Assembly: GCA_045106735.1 (NCBI GenBank)
Contig: JBGCEZ010000066.1
Location: forward strand, 1 to 35,503
DNA from: JBGCEZ01 sp045106735
Lineage (GTDB): Bacteria; Planctomycetota; Phycisphaerae; Phycisphaerales; SM1A02
Direction of reading: 5' to 3'
Length of the DNA stretch: 35,503 nt
Within the stretch, counting starts at the first letter, position 1, and every line of letters begins with the position of its first letter. The notes beneath the pieces are model-generated. The model ran no database searches, was not told the DNA's origin, and was given only the letters and a program-made list of their open reading frames with translations. Position numbers and translations under genes: made by a program. Positions 23,021 through 30,236 of this stretch are shown here, piece after piece.

Positions 23021-24811
23021 ATGCCCGCTGCCCATCCTGCATCCCCGCACGTCGACCCACCCTTGCATCTGGTCCCGCTCCGGGCCGACCTTCCGGAGCT
23101 CCAGTTCATCCCGGGGCCGGCCGCGATCATCGGCCGGCTGCCCAGTTGTGACGCGGTCCTTCCGCCGGACGACGTCAGCCGCCGCCACGCCGAGGTGCGC
23201 TTCCAAGGCAACACGTGGTCGATGCGCGATCTCGGTTCGTCGGCCGGCACCCGCATTGAACAGATGGTGCTGAGCCCGGGCGAATTCGCGCCGCTGGCCG
23301 ACGGCGACCAAGTTGTCCTGGCCGGCCACCCGTTCTTGGTCCGCGTTGGCGTGCGGGCCGCCGATCCATCGCAGGATGAGAACGCGGCCCGGTTCGGCGG
23401 CGCGATTGAAGATGGCCACATGACCCGGCGGCTGACCCCCGCCGCGGACCGGCCGGACCTTCGCCACTTTGCGATGATCATGCGGGAGCTCGCCGCCTGC
23501 CGAGACCGGCGCGAGCTCTTTGACCGCGTCGCCCGCATCGCCGTCGACGACACCGGCTGCGGCCGCGCCGCGGTGGTTGAGCCGGGCGGCGTGCACGCGC
23601 GGCGCATCGTCGCCGTGGCGTTCCGGCGCAACGAACCCGAGGTTGGCGGCGCGAATCCGACCACCGGCGGCGGCTTCGAAACGATCGCCGGCTCCGGTGC
23701 TCCCAGCTCTCCCGATGCGCGCCCGCCGACGAGCGGATGGTCGACGGCCTCGGCTCCCGAGGACGCCGAAGCGGCGGACCGGCCGTATTCGCGGCGACTG
23801 GTCGACGCCGCCCTCGCCGGCGACGCCGTCGAAATCGATGCCCGCCAGGATGACGGCCACACGTTCGCCACCTTCGGCATCCACTGGGCCGCGGCGGTGC
23901 CGATCACCGTCGGCATGGATGTGCGCGGCTGCTTGTACTTGGACTGCCGGGCTGGCGATCGCCCCGCGCATCCGGATGCGATCACCGCGGCCGAACTTCT
24001 GGCGCTGGCTGTCGGCCTGGCCCTCGGCAACCTCCGGCGGGCCGAACTTGAGATCGGCCAGCAGCGCTTTCAACTCGAGATGGACGCGGCCCAGGAAGCG
24101 CAGCACCACCTGCTGCCGCCGGCCCGGGGCATTGCCGGACCGATTCGCTGGTCGATGCGCATGCAGCCGGGCATGGGCGTGGCCGGCGACCTGTTTGACG
24201 TCGTGCCCATCGACGACGAGCGCACCGCGATCGTGGTGGGCGACGTGGCCGGGCACGGTCTCGGGGCCGCTCTGCAGATGGCGATGGTGCTCTCGATCAT
24301 CCGGGCGGAACTGCAGCGCAGCGGCGACTTGCCGGCCGCAGTCGGCACCGCCGATCGCATGGCCGCGGACTCGCTGCAGCTCGGGCGCTTCGTCACGCTC
24401 TGGGCCGCGATCATCGGGCCGGAACCCGAAGTGCAGTTCGTGAACGCCGGACACGGCCACGTGCTCGTCCGGCATGCCGACGGCGGCGTCGAATCGCCGC
24501 CCATGACCATCGACCTGCCAGTCGGACTCGGCGAGGGCCGGCCCCCGCGCCTGCAATCGCTCACGTTGGGCGATGACGATCGGCTGCTGATCTTCTCCGA
24601 CGGCCTGAGCGAACAGGCCGATCGGACCGGCGATCGGTTCGGCAACGAACGCCTGGTCGCCGCGGCCGCCCAGTCCGGCGGCGAGGTGCCGAGCTGCGAT
24701 GAGCTCGTCCACGCCATCAGCAGCGCGGTTGACGACTTCCGCGCCGAGGTCGCCCGCGGCGACGACACGACGGTGGTCGCGCTGCAACGCACCGGATCCG
24801 CGCGGGACTGA
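23021..24811 (+). CDS. FHA-GAF-SpoIIE (PP2C-type) serine phosphatase
   Basis: A 596-residue cytoplasmic signalling protein. Residues about 20-110 are an FHA phosphothreonine-binding domain (IIGRLPSCDAVL, VSRRHAEVRF and DLGSSAGTRIE give the GR...S.RH...GS..GT pattern). About 160-350 resembles a GAF sensor domain (ELFDRVARIAVDDTGC, then AVPITVGMDVRGCLYLD). A short helical linker (LEMDAAQEAQHHLLPP) leads into the SpoIIE/RsbU phosphatase, with metal-site motifs GVAGDLFDV, VVGDVAGHGLGAAL, FVNAGHGHVL, IFSDGLSEQAD and GDDTTVVAL. Such proteins dephosphorylate anti-anti-sigma factors or other phosphoproteins. No STAS or anti-sigma partner lies in the window. The start is uncertain: this ATG has no good ribosome binding site, and a TTG at 22955 would add 22 residues. 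Confidence 0.88.
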   Translation: MPAAHPASPHVDPPLHLVPLRADLPELQFIPGPAAIIGRLPSCDAVLPPDDVSRRHAEVRFQGNTWSMRDLGSSAGTRIEQMVLSPGEFAPLADGDQVVLAGHPFLVRVGVRAADPSQDENAARFGGAIEDGHMTRRLTPAADRPDLRHFAMIMRELAACRDRRELFDRVARIAVDDTGCGRAAVVEPGGVHARRIVAVAFRRNEPEVGGANPTTGGGFETIAGSGAPSSPDARPPTSGWSTASAPEDAEAADRPYSRRLVDAALAGDAVEIDARQDDGHTFATFGIHWAAAVPITVGMDVRGCLYLDCRAGDRPAHPDAITAAELLALAVGLALGNLRRAELEIGQQRFQLEMDAAQEAQHHLLPPARGIAGPIRWSMRMQPGMGVAGDLFDVVPIDDERTAIVVGDVAGHGLGAALQMAMVLSIIRAELQRSGDLPAAVGTADRMAADSLQLGRFVTLWAAIIGPEPEVQFVNAGHGHVLVRHADGGVESPPMTIDLPVGLGEGRPPRLQSLTLGDDDRLLIFSDGLSEQADRTGDRFGNERLVAAAAQSGGEVPSCDELVHAISSAVDDFRAEVARGDDTTVVALQRTGSARD

Positions 24812-25197
24812 CGTGTTTGGCTGCTCGCGCCGGCGGATCGCCGCCCGAGCGCGAGCCAAGCCCGAGCCGATCGCTGCCGCCGCGGCCGTGGTGGACGCAC
24901 CCTTCGCACCCGACGCACCCGTCCAACTCCTGCCACCTCGACCCAAACCGCCTGGTTTTCCAAGCGCGTTCGTTCGGATTGCGCTTCGGTCGCCCCAAGC
25001 GGTTGACCCGCGCCTGGCGTCCGACGACACTCCTTGCCCGAGTTGACCGCCGAATTCCGGGCACGCACCCGCCGGCACTCGCCCAACTCACCTCGAAGAG
25101 ACCGAGAGATTCCTCGCCCCTGGCGCCGCGCGCGGCCCAGACGGCGTTCGTTCTCCGCGCGCCATCGCTTCCCGCCATCGAACGCAAGGATCTTCTC
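24812..25197. other. Intergenic region before PEP-CTERM gene 2
   Basis: 386 bases without stop codons in some frames, but no recognisable protein, repeat array or terminator. No convincing promoter found by eye. Confidence 0.45.
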
Positions 25198-25917
25198 ATG
25201 ACCCGCTCCCTCCTCATTGCCGGCGGCTTCGTGCTCGCCACCACCGCCGCGGCCAACGCTGGCACCATCATCGCCTTCAGCTCTTTCGAAGAGCCCGCCG
25301 TCCTCGGCGGCCAGTACGTCGACACCCTCGATCCGCTGACCGACCACGCGCTGCTCGACAACGCGGGCGAGCCCACGGTGAACTTCGGCGGCGGCGCCGA
25401 GCTCGGCTTCACGAGCTTCTACACCAACACGCGCGACGGCGTCGGCCTGTCCGACGGCGACTTCATCGGCGTCTCGGACTTCACCGGAACGGTCGGCGCG
25501 TACACCGATGGCCTCAACGGATTCCAGCTCTCGGACACCGATGGCATGGTGACGACCAGCATGAGCACGGTTGACCTGACCGGCGTGGCCGCACAGGTCT
25601 CCGTCGACCTCTTTGTGCAGGACACCGGCTACGAAGACGACGACCGCATCCGCATGTGGCTCGAAGTCGACGGCGGCCTGGAGATCGATCTGTTTTCCGG
25701 TTCCGGCGACGCCCTCGAGGGCATGGGTTCGTGGATGACGTTGAACGCGGACCTCTCGAGCTTCTCGACGGCCACGCTGCACTTTGAGCTGGACTCCAAC
25801 TCTGGCAGCGAAGCGATCTTCGTCGACAACATTGTCTTCTCGCAGATCCCGGCACCGGGCGCCCTCGCCCTGCTCGGCCTGGCCGGCCTCGCCGGTCGTC
25901 GCCGTCGCCGCGGCTGA
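25198..25917 (+). CDS. Exported protein with PEP-CTERM-like sorting tail (2)
   Basis: A 239-residue exported protein. The ATG has AAGGA at 8 bases and a textbook signal peptide (MTRSLLIAGGFVLATTAAANAG). The mature part begins IIAFSSFEEPAVLGGQYVDTL and consists of beta-strands with many Asp and Gly residues (VSVDLFVQDTGYEDDDRIRM; LHFELDSNSGSEAIFVDNIVF). This is the jelly-roll pattern of secreted 'choice-of-anchor' domains, with FVDNIVFSQ as the usual last strand. It ends IPAPGALALLGLAGL, then a five-arginine cluster and Gly: a PEP-CTERM-like signal for exosortase-type processing and surface anchoring. No exosortase gene is in the window. The binding target is unknown. A terminator hairpin follows within 30-70 bases. 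Confidence 0.88.
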   Translation: MTRSLLIAGGFVLATTAAANAGTIIAFSSFEEPAVLGGQYVDTLDPLTDHALLDNAGEPTVNFGGGAELGFTSFYTNTRDGVGLSDGDFIGVSDFTGTVGAYTDGLNGFQLSDTDGMVTTSMSTVDLTGVAAQVSVDLFVQDTGYEDDDRIRMWLEVDGGLEIDLFSGSGDALEGMGSWMTLNADLSSFSTATLHFELDSNSGSEAIFVDNIVFSQIPAPGALALLGLAGLAGRRRRRG

Positions 25918-25946
25918 TTCGCCCGGGCGTGCATGCCCACGGCCAC

Positions 25947-25985
25947 AAAAGAACGGGTCCGGTCGCCGCAGCGGCCGGACCCGTT
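25947..25985. terminator. Bidirectional intrinsic terminator
   Basis: AACGGGTCCGG (25952-25962) pairs perfectly with CCGGACCCGTT (25975-25985). On the minus strand the stem is followed by C and a TTTT run (25947-25950), making a good terminator for the FG-GAP gene. On the plus strand the T-tract is poor (TTGTCATT), so use there is less certain. Confidence 0.82.
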
Positions 25986-25992
25986 GTCATTG

Positions 25993-26064
25993 GTACCCGT
26001 GGCCGTGGCCGTACCCGTCGCCGTACCTGTCGCCGTCGCCGTGGCCGCGGCCGCGGCCGCGGCC
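25993..26064. repeat. 6-bp tandem array in a convergent gap
   Basis: Twelve consecutive hexamers without indels, pattern GTNNCC/GCGGCC (GTACCC, GTGGCC, GTGGCC, GTACCC, GTCGCC and so on, ending in three GCGGCC). It sits between the stop of the minus-strand FG-GAP gene and the shared terminator, so it would be in that transcript's 3' untranslated region. Confidence 0.85.
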
Positions 26065-26065
26065 G

Positions 26066-27649
26066 TTATCCCGAACACACCTCGCCCCATCGCGTCAGGA
26101 TCTCCAAGAGATCGCTGAAGTCGATGGCCCCGGATCCGTCGAGGTCCTCGCGGCAGGTGAGATCAAATCGGGCCACGGCTGGCGCGACGATCGTCGCCCC
26201 GCCCTGGCTGCTGGCCGTGACCGACCACCAGAAGCTGAACCCGTCGCCAAGTTCGCCCGGCGGCACCGTGTACGTCAGACCGTTGATGCCGTCGACGTCG
26301 ACCACCAGATCGGTGAGCTCGGGATCGTTGGCGATGCGCAGGCGGTAGCGCACCGTGAAACCGGCCGCCGGCGTCCATCGCACGCGGGCCGCCGCCCCTT
26401 CCCACTGCAGATCCTGCGGGCGCGGCAGACCGGTCGTGCCGTCCATCGGAAACGCGATGGCGAATGAACCCGGGGGCACGACATCGGTGCGGTTGATGCG
26501 AGCGCGCACGAGCCGCAGCGGTTCGTCGGCAATCAAGCTGACGAGGTCGTTCGATCCATTGCCGTCAATGTCGGCGAGGGCCAGGGCGATGCCGGCGTTC
26601 GTCTCATCGAATCCCTTCACCGTGTCCAGCGGGCCAGCCACGGTGACCAGCGCGCGAGCGCGGGTGCTCGAATCGCCGGGCCCGTCGCCGATCAGGACCA
26701 CGTCCGAGTCATTGTCATTATCCAGGTCGCCGACGACGAGGGCCCGGGCCTCCACGCCGGAGTTGCGGATGACCGGCGGGCCGAAGCTCGGAGCCGAGCT
26801 GACCGACTCCCAGACGTGGACTTGCTGGCCGGCCCCGGTCGCGGCGACGATGTCTCCCCGGGCCGCGCCGGCAAATTGGCCAATGCCCACCGCCACCGGC
26901 TCGCCCGGACAGGCCAGCGTGCCGGCCGACGCCAGACCCCCGCTGCCGATGGACTCGTACACCGCCACCAGGTTGGACGAAGGCACGGCCACGACGAAGT
27001 CCGCATCGCCATCGCCGTCCAGGTCGCCAGCCGCCAAGTCGACCACCCCGCACGGCGTCGACACCGGCGCGTTGGCGGTAAACGATCCGCCCGGCCCCCG
27101 CCGCACCACGGTCAGGCTGCACCCGCCGCCGTTGGCCGTGATCAAGTCGAGGTCGCCGTCCCCGTCGGCATCGGCGGCCACCATGTCCACGGGATTCGCC
27201 CCCACATTGATCGACGCGAACGTGCCGCCGAAAGTGCCGTCGCCATCGCCCAAGCGAACGCGGATGCGGTCCGGCCCAGCGTCGGCTTCGGCCAAGTCGA
27301 GGGTGCCATCGCCGTCAAAGTCGGCCAGGACGATGGCCACCACCGACGACGAGATCGAGGTGGGCGAACTTCCAGGTTTGAACCCGCCCGTTCCGTCGTT
27401 GAAGAACGCGGTCAGCGAGCCGCCGAACGCACCGCCCGAAACGCCGACGAAGTCTTGGTCGCCATCCCCGTCGAGGTCGCCGGTGGCGATGGCGATCGGC
27501 GGTCCGAGCAGGCCGAAGTCGGCACCGGCGCCGAAGGTGTCGAACGTCTGGCCCGCGGCGGGGGCAACAAGGAAGCCAGCGGCGCCAGCAGACGCGGCCG
27601 CCGCGGCGACGGCCCCGCGGAGGCGGGGCGCAGTGAATCGGTGCAACAT
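26066..27649 (-). CDS. Secreted FG-GAP/VCBS repeat protein with half dockerin-like tail
   Basis: A 527-residue exported protein. The ATG at 27649 has GGAG at 11 bases and a signal peptide (GAVAAAAASAGAAGFLVAPAAGQ). From residue about 55 there are at least six FG-GAP-type calcium loops, each in a repeat of about 45-55 residues: DLDGDGDQDF, DFDGDGTLDL, DADGDGDLDL, DLDGDGDADF, DLDNDNDSDV and DIDGNGSNDL. This predicts a seven-bladed integrin-like propeller. A second, fibronectin-like domain follows (LPRPQDLQWEGAAARVRWTPA through FSFWWSVTASS). The end REDLDGSGAIDFSDLLEILTRWGEVCSG-type tail has only one EF-hand loop, so it is a half dockerin compared with the two-loop tails elsewhere in the window. 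The frame runs open to 28192 but without a signal peptide there. Likely a cell-surface adhesion protein; ligand unknown. Confidence 0.9.
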   Translation of the reverse strand: MLHRFTAPRLRGAVAAAAASAGAAGFLVAPAAGQTFDTFGAGADFGLLGPPIAIATGDLDGDGDQDFVGVSGGAFGGSLTAFFNDGTGGFKPGSSPTSISSSVVAIVLADFDGDGTLDLAEADAGPDRIRVRLGDGDGTFGGTFASINVGANPVDMVAADADGDGDLDLITANGGGCSLTVVRRGPGGSFTANAPVSTPCGVVDLAAGDLDGDGDADFVVAVPSSNLVAVYESIGSGGLASAGTLACPGEPVAVGIGQFAGAARGDIVAATGAGQQVHVWESVSSAPSFGPPVIRNSGVEARALVVGDLDNDNDSDVVLIGDGPGDSSTRARALVTVAGPLDTVKGFDETNAGIALALADIDGNGSNDLVSLIADEPLRLVRARINRTDVVPPGSFAIAFPMDGTTGLPRPQDLQWEGAAARVRWTPAAGFTVRYRLRIANDPELTDLVVDVDGINGLTYTVPPGELGDGFSFWWSVTASSQGGATIVAPAVARFDLTCREDLDGSGAIDFSDLLEILTRWGEVCSG

Positions 27650-28020
27650 GATGGAAATGCTCCGGGGGAGGGAGGAAGGCCGGCGGGCGACGACGTGGTG
27701 CCGATCGCGTCCGCGGGTCATGCGGCCGGGCTCGGTATCGGCCGCCCGATCGCGCGTACATCGCAATTGTTGAGACATCGGATCGGACCCGCCGGTCGGA
27801 AGCGCGATCGATGCGCGTCTCGTTGGCGTCCGCCGGGGTTCGCCGGGGTTCGCCGGGGTTTGCCGAGGTTTGCGGCGCGGTTCAGCGATGGCCAATCCAA
27901 CTGGCGCAGTGCCTCGCCCGTTGAATCGGATCGGCCGAACGGAGGTCGGCGTCCAAGGCCAACGCGGCGACGCCGGCCCGAAACGCTGGCCCGAAATGCT
28001 CGCCGTGAACGCCGGCCGAC
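27650..28020. other. Gap between esterase and FG-GAP genes
   Basis: 371 bases, both neighbours on the minus strand. It contains a 10-bp array (27831-27880) and the FG-GAP gene's leader. No clear terminator for the esterase gene and no convincing promoter by eye. Confidence 0.5.
27831..27880. repeat. 10-bp tandem array
   Basis: Three perfect CGCCGGGGTT units (27831-27860), then TGCCGAGGTT and a more degenerate TGCGGCGCGG. Intergenic, about 140 bases beyond the stop of the esterase gene and upstream of the FG-GAP gene. Confidence 0.85.
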
Positions 28021-30234
28021 TTATGGCATGGCCTGGGTGGTGAAAGGGGAAGCGGGCAGCCCCGTTGGGCCGACGAGGTTTGGCGGTGTCAGGCTGGCCC
28101 AGCCGAAACGCACTGCCTGCGGATCGGTCACGCCGTCGGCTCGCACGACCACCGTGAGCGCGCCGTCGATCGCGGCTTCGGCGGCATGCCACACGCCAGA
28201 GGCGTCCAGAATCTCAAAGTGCGTCAGCGGCCCCTCGCCGCGTACGGCGATCGCGGCACTTTCGGCGGCAAACCGTACTCGGATCGCATCGCCTTCTCGC
28301 TGGAAACCGGCCAAGAGCGGACTGGAAGCCGGCGCCTGACCGCGTCCGTACGCCAACTTGAGGGCGAGGCCAACCAACCGATCGGCCACCGTGGTCTTGT
28401 CCATCGGATGGATGTCGAACGGCGTGCCCACATCGCTGGTGACGACCATGCCCGTACCGGCATGCCCCGCCGCGCGCCGCTGGGCGTCGCGCAACCACGC
28501 CGCGGCTTCGGCCGACGCTCCGTAGTTGAAGGGAGCGATCTGCACGAAGAGGAACGGCGCGTTCGGCCGGCCGAATCGCGACCGCCAGTCTTCGACCAGC
28601 GCCGGCATGAGCGTGGTGTACTCCGCCGCTCGGCCGACGTTCGATTCTCCCTGGTACCAGAGGAAACCGCGGACGGCGGTCGGCGCGATCGGCGCGATCA
28701 TCGCGTTGCCCAGGACGGTCGGCTCGTTGTACCGAGCCCGGCGCCGCGGCGCGACGCCGGTCGCCGCCCCAATCGCGGCCTCGTTCAGGGTCGGCCGGGC
28801 CCGCCACGTGCCAGCGAGGTCGATGCTCGCCGGGAGATCGCCCACCTCCGCCTCGATCTGCGACACCAGTTGCATCGCGTCGGCCGGACCGGTCATCCCG
28901 CCGAGGCCGCCGGTGTCGCGCACCCGGACCGCGATCACGTTGCGACCGGCGACGACGATGCCGGCGGGGACGGCGTACCGTCGCGGCTGGTTCCATTGGT
29001 TCACGCCGCCAGTTCGCCCGACGAAGACCCCGTTGATCCAGGTGTCGTCCCGATCGTCGATCGCGCCAAGATCCAGGCGCCACGGTCCGCCAAGCCCAGG
29101 TTGGTCGGCCGGCACGTCGATCGCCCGGCGGACCCACACCAGCCCATCGTGGGCGTCGAGCGGGGCGGCGGCCCAATTGCCCGGCACGTCGAGCGCCGGC
29201 CAGTCAGCGTCGTTGAAGTCGGGCATCGCCCAACCGCCGACGATGCCGGGATCCGCCGCATCCATTGGCGACAGCGCGTCGGGTTCGTTGCCGGCGGCGC
29301 TGGTGGTCGACGCGCCGCGCCCGTCGGCGGCAATCGCGGCGGCGGCTCGGCCGCGCACCGCGGCCAGTTCATCCATCGAAGATCCACCGTGGGCCGCGAG
29401 GGCCGCATCGCTCATCCACGCTTCGATCCGCGTGCCGCCCCAGGTCGACGTGATGATGCCGACAGGTACGTTGAGCTCGCGCCGCAGGGCGTATCCAAAG
29501 GCGTAGGCGACCGCACTCATGCGGCCGACGGTGTCTGGCGACGCCCCGATCCACTCGCCGGACCACGCGGGCGGCCCGAAAGGCGGTGCGTCGGCCATCG
29601 ACCGCGGCACGTCGAAGACGCGAAGCATCGGGTCGGCCGGACGTTCCAGCATGTCGGGCCAACCGCGCACGCCGCCGTACCCCTCGCCGATCACCGACGC
29701 GGGAGCCACCTGCATTTCCATGTTCGACTGGCCACCGGCCACCCACACTTCGCCGATGTACACGTCGGCCAGGCGGAGTACTTCGGCGCCCGCGCCGTCG
29801 GCGCCGGTGATCCGCGCTTCGATCACGTGCGGGCCACCCGCGTCCGGCGTCGGCAAACGCACGGCCCAGCGTCCGTCGTCGCCGGCGATCCCTTCGAGGG
29901 CGGCGTCTCGCCAGGACGCGGTGATCTGCACGCGGTCCCCGGGGAACGCGAATCCACGCAGCGCGGCCATGTCGTTGCGCTGGAGCACCATGCCTCTGGC
30001 CAGAGGCGGGGCGAAGGCCCGTGCGTGGTCCACTTCGCTGGGGGCGCGGTTGGCGGCCGTCGCGCGGTGCGGCGCGGAAGGCACCGCACTGGACGCCGCG
30101 CCGGCTGCCGCGCCGGACGCCGCACCAAACGCCGCACCGGATGCCACGTTCGCCGCCAAGGCTCCCGCGCCGGCCCACATCGCGAGCGCCGCACACACCA
30201 ACGCCCGTTGTCCGATTCCGTCCACCCGCACCAT
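28021..30234 (-). CDS. Sialate O-acetylesterase-like SGNH hydrolase
   Basis: A 737-residue exported esterase expected to remove O-acetyl groups from sialic acid-like or other acetylated sugars. The ATG has GGAGG at 7 bases, 2 bases after the stop of the sulfotransferase gene, so translation is probably coupled. A signal peptide (ALVCAALAMWAGAGALAA) is followed by an Ala/Gly-rich linker coded by five 12-bp repeats (30092-30151). Then come MVLQRNDMAALRGFAFPGD (the family's N-terminal motif), the nucleophile Ser170 in VAGGQSNMEMQV, GIITSTWGGTRIEAWM, an inserted galactose-binding-like beta domain starting at FNDADWPALDVPGNW, then FLWYQGESN and the catalytic Asp-His in DIHPMDK (about residue 620). 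All hallmark residues are present. Likely periplasmic or extracellular. Confidence 0.93.
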   Translation of the reverse strand: MVRVDGIGQRALVCAALAMWAGAGALAANVASGAAFGAASGAAAGAASSAVPSAPHRATAANRAPSEVDHARAFAPPLARGMVLQRNDMAALRGFAFPGDRVQITASWRDAALEGIAGDDGRWAVRLPTPDAGGPHVIEARITGADGAGAEVLRLADVYIGEVWVAGGQSNMEMQVAPASVIGEGYGGVRGWPDMLERPADPMLRVFDVPRSMADAPPFGPPAWSGEWIGASPDTVGRMSAVAYAFGYALRRELNVPVGIITSTWGGTRIEAWMSDAALAAHGGSSMDELAAVRGRAAAAIAADGRGASTTSAAGNEPDALSPMDAADPGIVGGWAMPDFNDADWPALDVPGNWAAAPLDAHDGLVWVRRAIDVPADQPGLGGPWRLDLGAIDDRDDTWINGVFVGRTGGVNQWNQPRRYAVPAGIVVAGRNVIAVRVRDTGGLGGMTGPADAMQLVSQIEAEVGDLPASIDLAGTWRARPTLNEAAIGAATGVAPRRRARYNEPTVLGNAMIAPIAPTAVRGFLWYQGESNVGRAAEYTTLMPALVEDWRSRFGRPNAPFLFVQIAPFNYGASAEAAAWLRDAQRRAAGHAGTGMVVTSDVGTPFDIHPMDKTTVADRLVGLALKLAYGRGQAPASSPLLAGFQREGDAIRVRFAAESAAIAVRGEGPLTHFEILDASGVWHAAEAAIDGALTVVVRADGVTDPQAVRFGWASLTPPNLVGPTGLPASPFTTQAMP
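30092..30151 (-). repeat. 12-bp in-frame coding repeats in the esterase linker
   Basis: Five 12-bp units related to GACGCCGCGCCG, coding four-residue Ala/Gly/Ser blocks (GAAS-like) between signal peptide and catalytic domain. Confidence 0.8.
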
Positions 30235-30236
30235 GC

